From a virus, in IMG/VR virus record IMGVR_UViG_3300047476_002354, positions 1 to 55,392 of that record: a DNA stretch of 55,392 bases. One strand, given 5' to 3'. Below, piece by piece: positions 29,201 through 36,708 of this stretch. The first letter of the stretch is position 1. Every line of letters starts with the position of its first letter. The translations under genes and the position numbers were made by a program. The notes below the pieces were generated by a model. That model ran no database searches, was not told where the DNA came from, and was given only the letters and a program-made list of their open reading frames with translations.

Positions 29201-29390
29201 CTAACTGATTTGTTCTATAATCTGAAAGTTTATATACTTCCCAGCCTGATAAAATTCCAGGCCCAACAAATTTAAAAAGAGCTTGCAGTTGGTTTTCTGA
29301 TGTAAGCATATTTTGCTTATCAAACAGTGGGTACCACTTGTCGCCATATTCTAAGTAAAGGTAATTATATGTATTTGTTCTTTGAGACAT
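20208..29390 (-). CDS. Giant fibre/adhesion virion protein with split VWA domain (3060 aa)
   Basis: This is the largest gene in the window. Residues 1-60 carry a GDKWYPLFDKQN...GPGILSGWEV opening of phage fibre type. Near 105-160 and again near 1020-1090 is a module with VDG...GDRVLV/SVLV, then NGVYYV. HVHSGTEG lies near 332 and GTLDQKRIVNLDHIG near 575. Propeller-like repeats follow (VYIGT-type strands), with Asp-boxes SSDFGDNW (about 700), SLDEGNTF (about 1830) and SIDSGDTW (about 1877). A von Willebrand A domain has its DxSxS near 2110 (FDDSSS), Thr in TNTTAL near 2180 and Asp in FADGDN near 2376. The C-terminus repeats an Ig-like P-S-DG-x-x-TG pattern. Expected to be a tail fibre or whisker for host binding. 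It starts one base after the stop of the 1461-aa gene. Confidence 0.8.
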   Translation of the reverse strand: MSQRTNTYNYLYLEYGDKWYPLFDKQNMLTSENQLQALFKFVGPGILSGWEVYKLSDYRTNQLALIDAYLTNYESELGQRLSYLNLNFAREISTNKRYCEVATNANITLSNLQTVDGVSLVDGDRVLVRLQTDPSQNGVYIVKDEASWVRAAELNNSSDYSDNFLVYVKGGNNSTQTLWLATWTADSSETSFTLNTSNLFFFDAFEQCVLVTPGTGIVSTFSAKTEKYNYFRYTGFNTYYVWAEPSICLQSEGICAITSPQNPDEEYYLQNDAIYLAEASTTNRVDTDYSITQNVYVIDEVTYSDSRNEVKNLSGQFQQALRKAFYKHVHSGTEGNPSKIDLSSRVVLDALPLDSNNQLNYASNIFKIQSNPNFNPVPTSGTATTIGYFGLPEVRLNDVKLDSSLYNLNLSSSTISLKNNLDSSDRLQIYLPKSPQKKLLPISLSETNKSYGSLLSGSLVAGASIFLTDGTTTSITDANTNTTTIYYNLFVWSNTDYIPARVYINGILVDEDYYEINPFAGELIIKSSLPDIEAFTYANLYVVVEKVGIQIEGKLAGSRLKDVDAASFNAGTLDQKRIVNLDHIGINRYKNQASLVPSLRLFAEGNHTFFYPEIPNSDLQNISEIYHINKSLNVDAGKYLVGNKRGLISSTDFSSGTYQTGWNIDKGRVSYFIDNILHPESFNYFKTTYALTKEGRVWTSSDFGDNWTVVKNPIDTSLSNPILSTAFYLSTDREEIYNSAGRFTGYKYSYFSYMGTDDGLYTAQIADKLTENDWAWTKVKNINNESGIALTGLSPISSVTEISTRRTKTLEGSAPQISYDRTVYASGSIGNSGLYYGSLGSLNRVFAQPVRGIYWIKDGSTGINKNDLIWWTEQDVYITHTAEYVETSDETTSYTYWNHPLSGSITSKPVKAATTVKLSGTYSSLSDPHTLTFKPYDEETLGFVNVSTGSTIVSGLNTKFTDYAGTGVSIGIGFTVGADVTAWYSIDSIFSDSRIYLDSAYSGSSTASTSYVMLYPKAAFAIDDYTYTTTGTGQSVLVKNQPNSAHNGVYYVSTLGNSTTNWALSRSGISGTVAGENVSVVNGTKNSDSIWFVDKNSGTITLGTSELNFYITKYKLFSASGLGGTITSIAFRNYANSNDYIIGHTKGVGLATDTTGPGINPQSRNLYWDSTLQGEVNTVYSVAASNSGLGYIYAGTNRGVYVSTDFVWNETYVNPETNHPWTRAYDAFRNSDEVSIFNAQDSVQEYNFNKYYQYQLIKLNAAASYGKSFTFERDYRIFYVKPWSSTNAKVIVYIGKKPSTIPYILAPELGKIEFTSSLKAAQINDVFITIIREGAFLFNTGETYHEEVVRDLVSDSLPITTLSKANAPSETVFFTKQPIAETSLTILQFKVPKSNPVISEQCIVNIVYDDKTKIYTNNIIPRASAYTFPVNTEVYAVRTKKYLGIQDYISKKQTNQAYNFNSLNVSNTSDIVLRLGNGDQTYFDPYPTVSNKSIEKETGLKNLIFTNDIDDDNFDNEATSNTDFIGLVPSVDDRADAPVASYVIYNPSSLGENMYIGTDRGLWKYFNHYDVVSHLGSASRVYYIKNNTTNTINIGTDAGLWTGSTSDDIYTLNPSFTQAQFDYLNGAWFDGTFEAYAKEDGVSFVWIPNGATQFQSDHVTLVDKFRVNGLYKDKFIKITTDSQGNAKQTETDALYVCAENGLFAVTNGASANTQLTAFLTGREVFGGKVNGYKYYKIFRPLATPPATKAPVPMFILTNNGLLKVRNWRWLDPADANTPDFVIENRYLEGLSCNCFALDTEASPGGSAPGKSKIYIGTNNGVYRSLDEGNTFEKCERINGGLTAVYDLKVFTSSGTGDQVLLAATEFGLWYSIDSGDTWFDPGFETEEIGSVVSFTGRPNNHLDFGEGITLGGKIGQSFIVGTGQTLLQKAAAHLEVKTFLSSDVRYQTSFANNTVRGYLYSVNSDGIPLSIVATSSTVYNPVDITSSTFVNFDFNYSTSIGSTIAFVVSEEVTSGGIQLMQWTKSSRYNPYADGKSWSFASAWSYAQLSPDIDIFFKVYFVNPLTPTDTIVPVGTYTASGTTTSYWNLGTSSGVIVKDNGSLTTDIKFATSMVFDDSSSIKSSIGSTQYELTIKDFFSTLSNRTRKYVSSLSSNLDTTYFDFWQYGTSIQQKTGTGYTNTTALFDKNILSLKQKGTKSELLETVGISVVGLSPQSISEAILKTDDEINNISRVNKVVSYLSQINSLRLNDLRTWYSNSSKKQIGLVRWSGTSNTSLTIYLSKSSTGGTYTWSSSDYPNVEVNVSGTIRTSNYTVTPSLGRLVFSSGFGMTSGDVLNVYLRQDWDGTASDIKNSDTARTELIRQWSETYKPLSFVFADGDNISTDLSEDVISAANAAWNDSGVNINTFGFGRAHDPINLQKLSVNTNGKHFDILNGEDNGDLENSLGSFLQGQSNDVFNASWSRTIEYDEPTYIKSIYGDFSAASGSTVSVRFRWANDRQNYSSWITLISGTGYTFKKEVTNIEYSISMLEGWSGSAVIRPEVTSLYHVVTTPAVKTMITQPYDIKGSIFEYNLTTNVSLPENAKMQWGICRGDSHDWEDYELITTNRNACLSNRQVTFQYTDEVVYSTSTGLTLIDISGVNDLNEPLIPQVLQTYYNGLVFKNWRSDAIITVYEADGKTEIDPKNYKTNFINGTISFEIPVLITTPVKITYPERQSNYYGEPTFTIDNKTYFAVNGRWPFDSQVVILINGSITRGDYFLDREDGAVTFYNELERTDTVTIFVLPSNKFRIGVEIKEYDQAVTNIYGYALQYSTVKNADVFSSFVNTTQPYLLSVPQITSTSSVGSSISINERMTLNYDFYSPDGNREQKTQTKWYRYREVLGVGTTTEVHSSNSLPNYRNRTVERIADLSGNDDVFLAGDVVFAVVSPSDGFKTGVGVTSRSVILNDNSAPYISNLVLASNDPNNSIILDSITGTYTMSSGASIIASYDYYNGESGSPTTVNNRSSIQWLDKDKPLSIESPTVTLSSEYVKSGSIISVLITPSDGVDTGLAVRSVDVQIL

Positions 29391-29391
29391 T

Positions 29392-32300
29392 TTACAATTC
29401 TGGCATAAACTTCATATCTTCATCACCAGCATCTAGTTGAACAGCAAAGTCATAAACAATCGAAGGATCGCCATCAATAGAGGTTAATAAGATTGCAAAT
29501 TTTATGGTTGATGAAGGAGTGTCGAGTTCAAAAGTTTTATTTGGCTCTATAACGGTGTAACGACCAAAGTCGTATTTATAACCGTCTCTATCATCTGTTG
29601 TATACCCATAAACAATCTCTCCATCCTTTTTGTCTTGGTTAGAAGTTAACAAGCCTCTTCTAAATGTAGGTGTAGGAATTGTTGTACTGTAATCTTCAGT
29701 ATTAAATGTATTTGTAAAGAAGTAAGAGCCTGATGCTGCCTTATATGTGATAGTAACTGCCTTGACTTCTGGAGTATCTCCTTGAGTTGCTGATATAAGC
29801 TCTAAATAATATTGAATAAACTTTCCACTATATGCTTGTAAATCGATAGTAAGAGTTTCAGCTGTTAAAGGCGTTGCGCTATTATTGATGTAGGATTTAG
29901 AGTAAGCTTCACTCCAAGGTGTTGTAAAGCAACCTTCGGAGGTGTCTGATGTTCTTACATAGACATTAATTCCTGTACCTGCATCAAGTCCAAGGGCAGT
30001 ATTTGTGTGATACTCATTAAGAACTAGCACAGTCATTGTGGTCCATTGGGAAAGAGTTGGAACATAAAATGGCTGATTTACATAACTTCCTGTGGATCTT
30101 ACCTTTCTCTTTGGTGAATATATTGCATCAGTTACACTAGGAATGTACGTAATTGGTGTAACTGAAGAGCTCATTTCAGGTTTAACTTGATAAATAACAC
30201 CCTTCAAGGTAGTATTTGTATCACCACCACCGCCACTACCACCACCATCACCGCCATCCGATGGTGTTACATTTAAGGTGCCGGTATAGGAAGCTAAACC
30301 TAAAGTTGCAGTAACAATAGTACTTAATACTGTAGAAGCCACGTTTGTATTAACTGTAACATTAAATGTTGCAGATAAACTATTTGCTGGAACAGTTACA
30401 CTCGATACGCTTGCGGTAGAATTGCCATCAGTTGTTATTGTGTATATCGATGTAGTATTTACACTTGTTGGTAAACGTAAAGTCGCAACCGCAGTACTTC
30501 CAGCCAAAACAGACGTTGGAGCAAAGGTTATGTACCCAAGGCCTGGAATGATATTATCTTCTCCTCCTGTGTCCCCTTGGAAAATAAAATCATTCAAAGA
30601 CTCATAAGGCACTGTTCCATCTGAAAGTCTATAGTTATGATAGTTGCCTGCTTCATCTTTTAATCTTACATAGGCATATCTTTTCGTTGTTTCGTAAAAT
30701 GATGGGTCAAAAGTATAAGAACTTCCATCCAACCCACTTCCTAAGTAAGAATTGACTAAATTATTTACTGAAGTAATAGCATTAGGTTTATAAAAATAAT
30801 CTGCACTGACAGCTATAAAATTATTGAAAGCTGAAGCCGTATCTTTCCATAATAAAGATACTTTTGGTATATAAGTGGAGGATTCTTTAACAGCAACCTC
30901 AAGTTTAATAGGGTAATATATGTCTTGAACTAAATCGACTGTCTGAATAGCCAAATTTTCAGTCAATGTATTTGTTGTTACATTATTTTCAGAAGACCAT
31001 AGTGATGCTGCAGTAAGGGTTGTGCCATTACCAGTCAGCCTTACATTAGTATTAGTATCGACTTGGAATTGATAACTTGCTGTGGATGGAGCCTTTATAG
31101 CTCCCTCAAAAACAACAGTGTAATAAGAAGAGCCTATACCTGAAGGTTTAGAAGTTGTGATATTAAACTCATTTATTGCGGTACTTTGATTTGCTATTGT
31201 GATGAAAGAATAATCTCTATCGTTTTTATAATCCGTGGAACCAGACGCTGCAAATTGCTTCCAAGTTAATTGCAATCCAGGATTACTGTATTTTGGATAG
31301 GTCAAAGTCTTAACTATATCTAATGATTTGACATAGCTAAACAAACCACTATCAGTTGAAATAAATAAGAATTTTCCTGAGCTATCGTCATTCAAATTAT
31401 ATATATTAGCAGCAGTAGTGTCATGAATTTTAACCCAAGAGGCTGGATTGTTATTTGAGTCATATACAAGCCTCCATACCTGACCACCATTAAATCCAAC
31501 AACTATAGTATTAAAAGTGGTTGAATAAATCATCGACTGAACTTGATCAAATTCGGCAGGAGTGGTTCGACTAAAATCAACCCCGTTGTATCTGAAGATA
31601 CTTGCTTGCAGAGTGCCAGTCTTGCCAGCGGTTCCTACAAATAATATTCCCCTATCACTTGCCAAAGCTGAAATTTTCTCTTCGGTGAAATCAGTTTTGA
31701 TTGCAGTAAATTTTTTATCAAAAAACTTGTAAACACTTGCACTCTTAGTTGTAGTTTTTTTAGTTCCAACATACAATGCACCACCATGTGACACTAGTGC
31801 AGTAACTGGTGGTAACAATTTATATTGTGAAGAATCAAGCGGGTTTTTCTGATTTATTATTGTCCAGTAATCTCCCTGAGAAGATTGATAGATATATCCC
31901 AATTCAGTTCCAACATAGACTACAGAATTGTGAACTGCAACAGTACTGATCGTATCTCCAGTAGATGTAAGGTCGAGATTTAGTGCGGGCCTTTGTGCTG
32001 TTCCTTGCGCAACTGAAGCATTTTGATAAGATGCCATTACCATCTGATTGGATATTGGAGCTGATCTTAAAAAACCTAAAGTAGAAACATTATCAAGTTT
32101 TTCCCAAAGTTTTGATTGATTAGTTATGTTCCAATCATAAACAGAAGCGCCTTCAGTAAACGGAGCCCAAGCCCTTGTATCAACATTTTCAAACTCATCA
32201 GCATCTCTAAAATCTGAAAAATGAGAGGCTTGAACTGCGACAACATCTGACCATTCATCAATACCCGCAATAGTAAGGGTGCCTGCTTCAATATTGGCTA

Positions 32301-33777
32301 GAAGGTCCCCACGATAACCTATCCTAATATTTGAAAATCTTGTAGGGGTATTAAACTTGTATCGAATAAAATCTGTTGTTGTGGAACTAGCAGAATTGTA
32401 ATACAAAGTTGTCCATGATGATTTGGGTGTCAATTTTGTTTCTACAATATAGCTTTTAGTTTTAGATGCAGTGATACCAATATTTAAAGCTTGGACTAAT
32501 GGGTATAAACCAGTTTCAGCATCTGGAGTCAAATACATGTTGAGAAAATAAGCATCACCGGCGCCAATTTTTTCGTATTGTGATGTGTTGGTACTACCAC
32601 CAAAATTAGTTGCTTGATATAAATTTTTTCCAATTATATCTTGCGCCATAATATCCGAAGCAATTGATTCACCATCAGAACTAGTTCCAACAAGTTTTAA
32701 GTATCCTATTTGCTTTTGAGCCAACCTTCTCCAAGAGTTAGATTCGTAAACAGCATAATTTAATGTGTCATCATTCTTTACATAAATACTTATGGCACCA
32801 GATGATGTCACACCCGACTTAGTTATAGGTTCAAATGATAAAACAATCCAATATGTCGTTTGTGCTGACAATGTAACAGGAACTAAAGGTGTTAAACTAT
32901 ATTCTTGATAGCTAGTTGTTAATGTATCGTATTGAATTACGCCTAACTCTACTATTTGAGTGTTCGGAATATCACCTGATGTATTGGAATATAATGAAAC
33001 AGTCACTCTACCTGTTTGATTACCTATAGCAGGGGTTGGGGGAGTGAGTTGATTTGATTTTAATTGAATTGCAAATGAAGTAACTCTTTGCTCTGTGCTT
33101 GAAACAAACTGCCATCCTTCGATTGCTGAAGTTGTAAGCGCCAAGCTTCTATCACTAAATCCAGAGGTGGTGGAATCTAAAGGTGCGTAAGCAGCAAATG
33201 TTCTTACATCAATACCACCAGATGATACTGATTCGTTAACAATGACTAGCCCTTCAGGAGGTTTTGTGTCTAGAATTACTTCAGCAAAAGGATACGTGAG
33301 TTCTTTTTTAAATAAATCGGTTGAGTCACTAAAAAATCCTGTGTCATTACCGATTACAACTTCACCATTGTCTAGGCCGGTATTCCATTCACCTGGATCA
33401 AAATATTTATTCTCTGCACTGTTATTAATGGACAAAGTAAATAATGATAGGTCTGTAATTGAAGTAGTTGAATTGTCAGTTAAGTTGCCACCAAAATATT
33501 TTACTTTAACTATGTCTGTGGGTTTAATTCTGACATATGTTTTAAGAACTACCGTGGATTTTTGAGTCGATGATCCTGAAGAGTTTTGAATATAAGCACT
33601 TTTAACTGAAATCGGGATATCATTGACAAAAATATAAAAGCCTTCAATTTCTACTGCAGGAAGTAATGGTAAAGACAATACACCGCTCAAAGTTACATAA
33701 ATAGTATAGCCATCAGATGCAACATAAGAGCTTGAGCTAAATGTAACTGTAAAAGCATTGAACAAGTTTTCTTCCAT
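29392..33777 (-). CDS. Large fibre/adhesion protein with propeller, PA14-like and Ig-like domains (1461 aa)
   Basis: Several modules can be read. A beta-propeller-like region at about 610-820 has blades such as VVYVGTELGYIYQSS, ALYVGTKK and ILFVGTAG. At about 870-1010 is a PA14-like domain (YYTVVFEGAIKAPSTASYQF, then VRLTGNG, then YYPIKLEV and VSLLWK), a fold known for carbohydrate binding. An Ig-like domain at about 1075-1170 (GYITFAPTSVLAGSTAVATL, ending ATLGLASYTGTL) is followed by a Gly-rich linker near 1181 (GGDGGGSGGGGD). There is no signal peptide. The combination fits a host-glycan-binding virion appendage. It is preceded by the 971-aa gene with a 5-base gap, so the two are cotranscribed. 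Confidence 0.75.
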   Translation of the reverse strand: MEENLFNAFTVTFSSSSYVASDGYTIYVTLSGVLSLPLLPAVEIEGFYIFVNDIPISVKSAYIQNSSGSSTQKSTVVLKTYVRIKPTDIVKVKYFGGNLTDNSTTSITDLSLFTLSINNSAENKYFDPGEWNTGLDNGEVVIGNDTGFFSDSTDLFKKELTYPFAEVILDTKPPEGLVIVNESVSSGGIDVRTFAAYAPLDSTTSGFSDRSLALTTSAIEGWQFVSSTEQRVTSFAIQLKSNQLTPPTPAIGNQTGRVTVSLYSNTSGDIPNTQIVELGVIQYDTLTTSYQEYSLTPLVPVTLSAQTTYWIVLSFEPITKSGVTSSGAISIYVKNDDTLNYAVYESNSWRRLAQKQIGYLKLVGTSSDGESIASDIMAQDIIGKNLYQATNFGGSTNTSQYEKIGAGDAYFLNMYLTPDAETGLYPLVQALNIGITASKTKSYIVETKLTPKSSWTTLYYNSASSTTTDFIRYKFNTPTRFSNIRIGYRGDLLANIEAGTLTIAGIDEWSDVVAVQASHFSDFRDADEFENVDTRAWAPFTEGASVYDWNITNQSKLWEKLDNVSTLGFLRSAPISNQMVMASYQNASVAQGTAQRPALNLDLTSTGDTISTVAVHNSVVYVGTELGYIYQSSQGDYWTIINQKNPLDSSQYKLLPPVTALVSHGGALYVGTKKTTTKSASVYKFFDKKFTAIKTDFTEEKISALASDRGILFVGTAGKTGTLQASIFRYNGVDFSRTTPAEFDQVQSMIYSTTFNTIVVGFNGGQVWRLVYDSNNNPASWVKIHDTTAANIYNLNDDSSGKFLFISTDSGLFSYVKSLDIVKTLTYPKYSNPGLQLTWKQFAASGSTDYKNDRDYSFITIANQSTAINEFNITTSKPSGIGSSYYTVVFEGAIKAPSTASYQFQVDTNTNVRLTGNGTTLTAASLWSSENNVTTNTLTENLAIQTVDLVQDIYYPIKLEVAVKESSTYIPKVSLLWKDTASAFNNFIAVSADYFYKPNAITSVNNLVNSYLGSGLDGSSYTFDPSFYETTKRYAYVRLKDEAGNYHNYRLSDGTVPYESLNDFIFQGDTGGEDNIIPGLGYITFAPTSVLAGSTAVATLRLPTSVNTTSIYTITTDGNSTASVSSVTVPANSLSATFNVTVNTNVASTVLSTIVTATLGLASYTGTLNVTPSDGGDGGGSGGGGDTNTTLKGVIYQVKPEMSSSVTPITYIPSVTDAIYSPKRKVRSTGSYVNQPFYVPTLSQWTTMTVLVLNEYHTNTALGLDAGTGINVYVRTSDTSEGCFTTPWSEAYSKSYINNSATPLTAETLTIDLQAYSGKFIQYYLELISATQGDTPEVKAVTITYKAASGSYFFTNTFNTEDYSTTIPTPTFRRGLLTSNQDKKDGEIVYGYTTDDRDGYKYDFGRYTVIEPNKTFELDTPSSTIKFAILLTSIDGDPSIVYDFAVQLDAGDEDMKFMPEL

Positions 33778-33782
33778 TATTT

Positions 33783-36698
33783 TTATCTATTAGGATTATA
33801 TTTGATAGAACCATATTGACCACTCAAGTAAAATGATTGATTATAACTCTTAGCTGTCAACGCTCTGATAATGCCTAAAATATCTCCAGTATTAGAATCT
33901 ATTTTTCTTATAAACTGTGCTTCTTCTTTTTTCCAGGTTTCATTTGTGGCTTCGTACTTAAAAATCTTAATTTGCCTGTCATCTGGATTGTCTGAAATTT
34001 TATTTGTATTTAAACCATCACATACAGCATAAAGAGCACCATCGTGAAATGTCAAAATTCGTACTCCGCCAGATGATGGGAATCTAACAGTATTATGCAA
34101 TTCTAATATTTTTTTACTTGTAGGGTTATAAGTCTCACCTGCAATAAATCTCAATCTAGTGTAACCAAATAGAGATTCATCATTTTCTGGGCTAAGTTTT
34201 CCTATTTTTATTTTTGGTGCATCATAATCAGCAACTGAAGTTTTATATGTATCAGCAACAATAAAATTTTTCATGTTAATGGCTGGGTAGGTCTGATTTC
34301 CTAACCAAACTTGAATGTCTTTGTCTTGTGTTGTAATTCTGACAGTTGAAGGAAATAGATTTATATTAAAATAGCTATTAGTATTTACAAATTGAATATA
34401 ATCGATATATGCATTTAATGGTCTTTTATCTTGTTCTGGCAAGCCTTCCAATTCAATTGCAATTTGCTTGATATTTCCATACCAATTTGGAGCCAACTCA
34501 TACAAAATAAAATCAGAACTATTTTTGATATCAGTTGAAACCCAATTGTCAAAAGTTCCGTTACCATAAAGCCAACTAAACCTAACCTTGCCTGAATTTA
34601 CTACTAAACCGGATGGAGCTACTATTTTAAGCTTAATCAAAACTTTTGTATTTATATCTACAGATATATTGACATTTGAATTGGTAATTCTTGGACTTCC
34701 TGTTTTGCCTAACTCATCAAGAAAAAGAGCATTTGTCACCTTTGCCGTTCCATCAGGTAAAAACTCAGAAAGTGATTCTACGGAAAGGTTTGTAAAATAA
34801 CCAGCGTTAACCCATTCAGATGTGCTTCTCTTATCATAAAAATTCCAGTTTTTCAAAAATCCATACGTAGGAAGAGTTTTCGTTACAGTATTATTCCCAC
34901 TTGTAAGCCTGATGTTGCTAGAATTAAATTCGAGTTTGTATTGTCTGTAGCCATCAGAAACCTCAATACCTTGATATCCTAATGGATTTTCTTGTATGTC
35001 AACATATCCAGAGCTACCAAAAAATACATCATTGCCTATCCAGTAAGGTTCAGCATCCTCATTTGAATATTTTTTGAATCCAGCATTAAACATTTCGACT
35101 TCAATAGTATGAGCTGGTTTGTAAAAATTAAACACATTATTTTCAATATCAGATACATTTAGTAAAAATCTTGAGTTGGAGTTGACATATCCATTTGAAA
35201 TTAAAAATCCAACTCTTTGTGATGATGCTGTATTGAAATTGGCTCTTACAAAACTATAACTTCCATTAGAATAAAATAGAGTATATACTCCGTTTTGAGA
35301 AGTGGACGTTTGATCCTTTATCAATATTGACGAGCCCTCTTTGGTTTGAAATCCATCAATAATTGGAGGAGAAGATAAACTCAATGAAATGTTTTCAGTA
35401 GTAGCGCAATCTACTTCATTGTAAGGGAGTTGTGTTTGTGTCTTATCTAATATTTGCTCCCAATCACTACCTATTGAAAACTCGAATGCAGTTTCAGAGT
35501 TTGTAGCCCCAGTTAACAAAACTGCAGATTTCAAAGAACTTGGCGATGAGAAATCTGTTAAAAATGTATGGCTTACATTTGAGTTTAAGCGAGAATTAGT
35601 CACTCCACCCTTTGAATAAAATTGAGCTGGAGCTGGATCATCTACAAAATTTCTGTCGAATACTTGAGTTGACCATTCTTCATCATTCAATGGATTGTTT
35701 ATAGGCACTTCGGAATATGCCCAAACTTCAGGCCTATCCGAAATACCAGCAAAAACTTGGTTATTTCCTTTTTCAATACACTGTATGTCAATGTTAGAGT
35801 CAGAAATATCTGCTATATTGTCTGGAATTAAACTATTTACCACTACAACAGAGTTTTCATTTAAAATTTGAGTATTTTCATCAGAGCTAAATGTTTCAGG
35901 GCCAATAACTTCTAAAGAAGGCTGGAGTTCAAAAGTAGCATACTGATTGTTTTTTAATCCCATAAAAACTTTATTATATGTAAAAGTCATTGAAAGAATG
36001 CCACCAGGGCTTGTGCCAATTGCTGACAAATGTTCCCATGTATTTCCATATTTGGCTTCTGACAACTTTGCTCTAAATAAATTTGGGTCTGTATCTGAAC
36101 CAACATATAGATAAGGCTCTGTCTCATGTGCAAATTGACCTATTGTCATAGACGCAGCAGGCAAAGGATCGTTAATAAGCAGTTCAAATATTTCTTTAAT
36201 TTTAATGCCATCATAAAACCAAATCTTTCCTGATGAACCGCCAAGAAATAGACCATCTGAATTTGATTCTACACTTAAAATAGCTCTTTCATTTTGATAA
36301 GTGAAGTCAATTAAAAATTGAGGAGATTCTTGGTTTCTCTTCCAAATTGATGCAACGTTTTTAACGACAGATGCGGTAATTGCTGACGGGTTGGAAACAG
36401 GAGAGGCTGGATCAAAAACTAATAATCCTTTAGAATCATCAACTCCAAAATTTACACCAGAACTTATACCTGTTAAAGTAATTATGTCAGTTTCTTTAAG
36501 TTTTATTTGTCTATTTTTAGAACCAGAATCTTGTGAAATTAAGTAATACGCAGTATTAGCAGCATAATCTGGATCGTTGCTATTTTGTAAATATGCCAAA
36601 CTGTATTTTGTTTGAGTAATACCAATTAAATACAGCATATCTTCTGTATCAAATTTACTCTTCCAAACAATACTTTTATTAAAAATTGTATTACTCAT
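33783..36698 (-). CDS. Large beta-propeller-containing virion protein (971 aa)
   Basis: The N-terminal third holds propeller-like strands (GLFLGGSSGKIWFYDG near 155, YLYVGSD, VFMGLKNN). At about 455-480 it carries the module also found in its neighbours (IIDGF...GSSILIKDQT...QNGVYTL). The last 90 residues return to a propeller-like pattern (RILTFHDGALYAVCDG, QSFYLSGQYGSIKYN), so the ends of the chain may close a propeller around inserted domains. No enzyme motif, signal peptide or membrane segment is visible. It lies between the 1343-aa and 1461-aa genes. A tail-fibre or baseplate-appendage role is inferred from architecture and context. Confidence 0.7.
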   Translation of the reverse strand: MSNTIFNKSIVWKSKFDTEDMLYLIGITQTKYSLAYLQNSNDPDYAANTAYYLISQDSGSKNRQIKLKETDIITLTGISSGVNFGVDDSKGLLVFDPASPVSNPSAITASVVKNVASIWKRNQESPQFLIDFTYQNERAILSVESNSDGLFLGGSSGKIWFYDGIKIKEIFELLINDPLPAASMTIGQFAHETEPYLYVGSDTDPNLFRAKLSEAKYGNTWEHLSAIGTSPGGILSMTFTYNKVFMGLKNNQYATFELQPSLEVIGPETFSSDENTQILNENSVVVVNSLIPDNIADISDSNIDIQCIEKGNNQVFAGISDRPEVWAYSEVPINNPLNDEEWSTQVFDRNFVDDPAPAQFYSKGGVTNSRLNSNVSHTFLTDFSSPSSLKSAVLLTGATNSETAFEFSIGSDWEQILDKTQTQLPYNEVDCATTENISLSLSSPPIIDGFQTKEGSSILIKDQTSTSQNGVYTLFYSNGSYSFVRANFNTASSQRVGFLISNGYVNSNSRFLLNVSDIENNVFNFYKPAHTIEVEMFNAGFKKYSNEDAEPYWIGNDVFFGSSGYVDIQENPLGYQGIEVSDGYRQYKLEFNSSNIRLTSGNNTVTKTLPTYGFLKNWNFYDKRSTSEWVNAGYFTNLSVESLSEFLPDGTAKVTNALFLDELGKTGSPRITNSNVNISVDINTKVLIKLKIVAPSGLVVNSGKVRFSWLYGNGTFDNWVSTDIKNSSDFILYELAPNWYGNIKQIAIELEGLPEQDKRPLNAYIDYIQFVNTNSYFNINLFPSTVRITTQDKDIQVWLGNQTYPAINMKNFIVADTYKTSVADYDAPKIKIGKLSPENDESLFGYTRLRFIAGETYNPTSKKILELHNTVRFPSSGGVRILTFHDGALYAVCDGLNTNKISDNPDDRQIKIFKYEATNETWKKEEAQFIRKIDSNTGDILGIIRALTAKSYNQSFYLSGQYGSIKYNPNR

Positions 36699-36708
36699 TT
36701 TATGCTCA

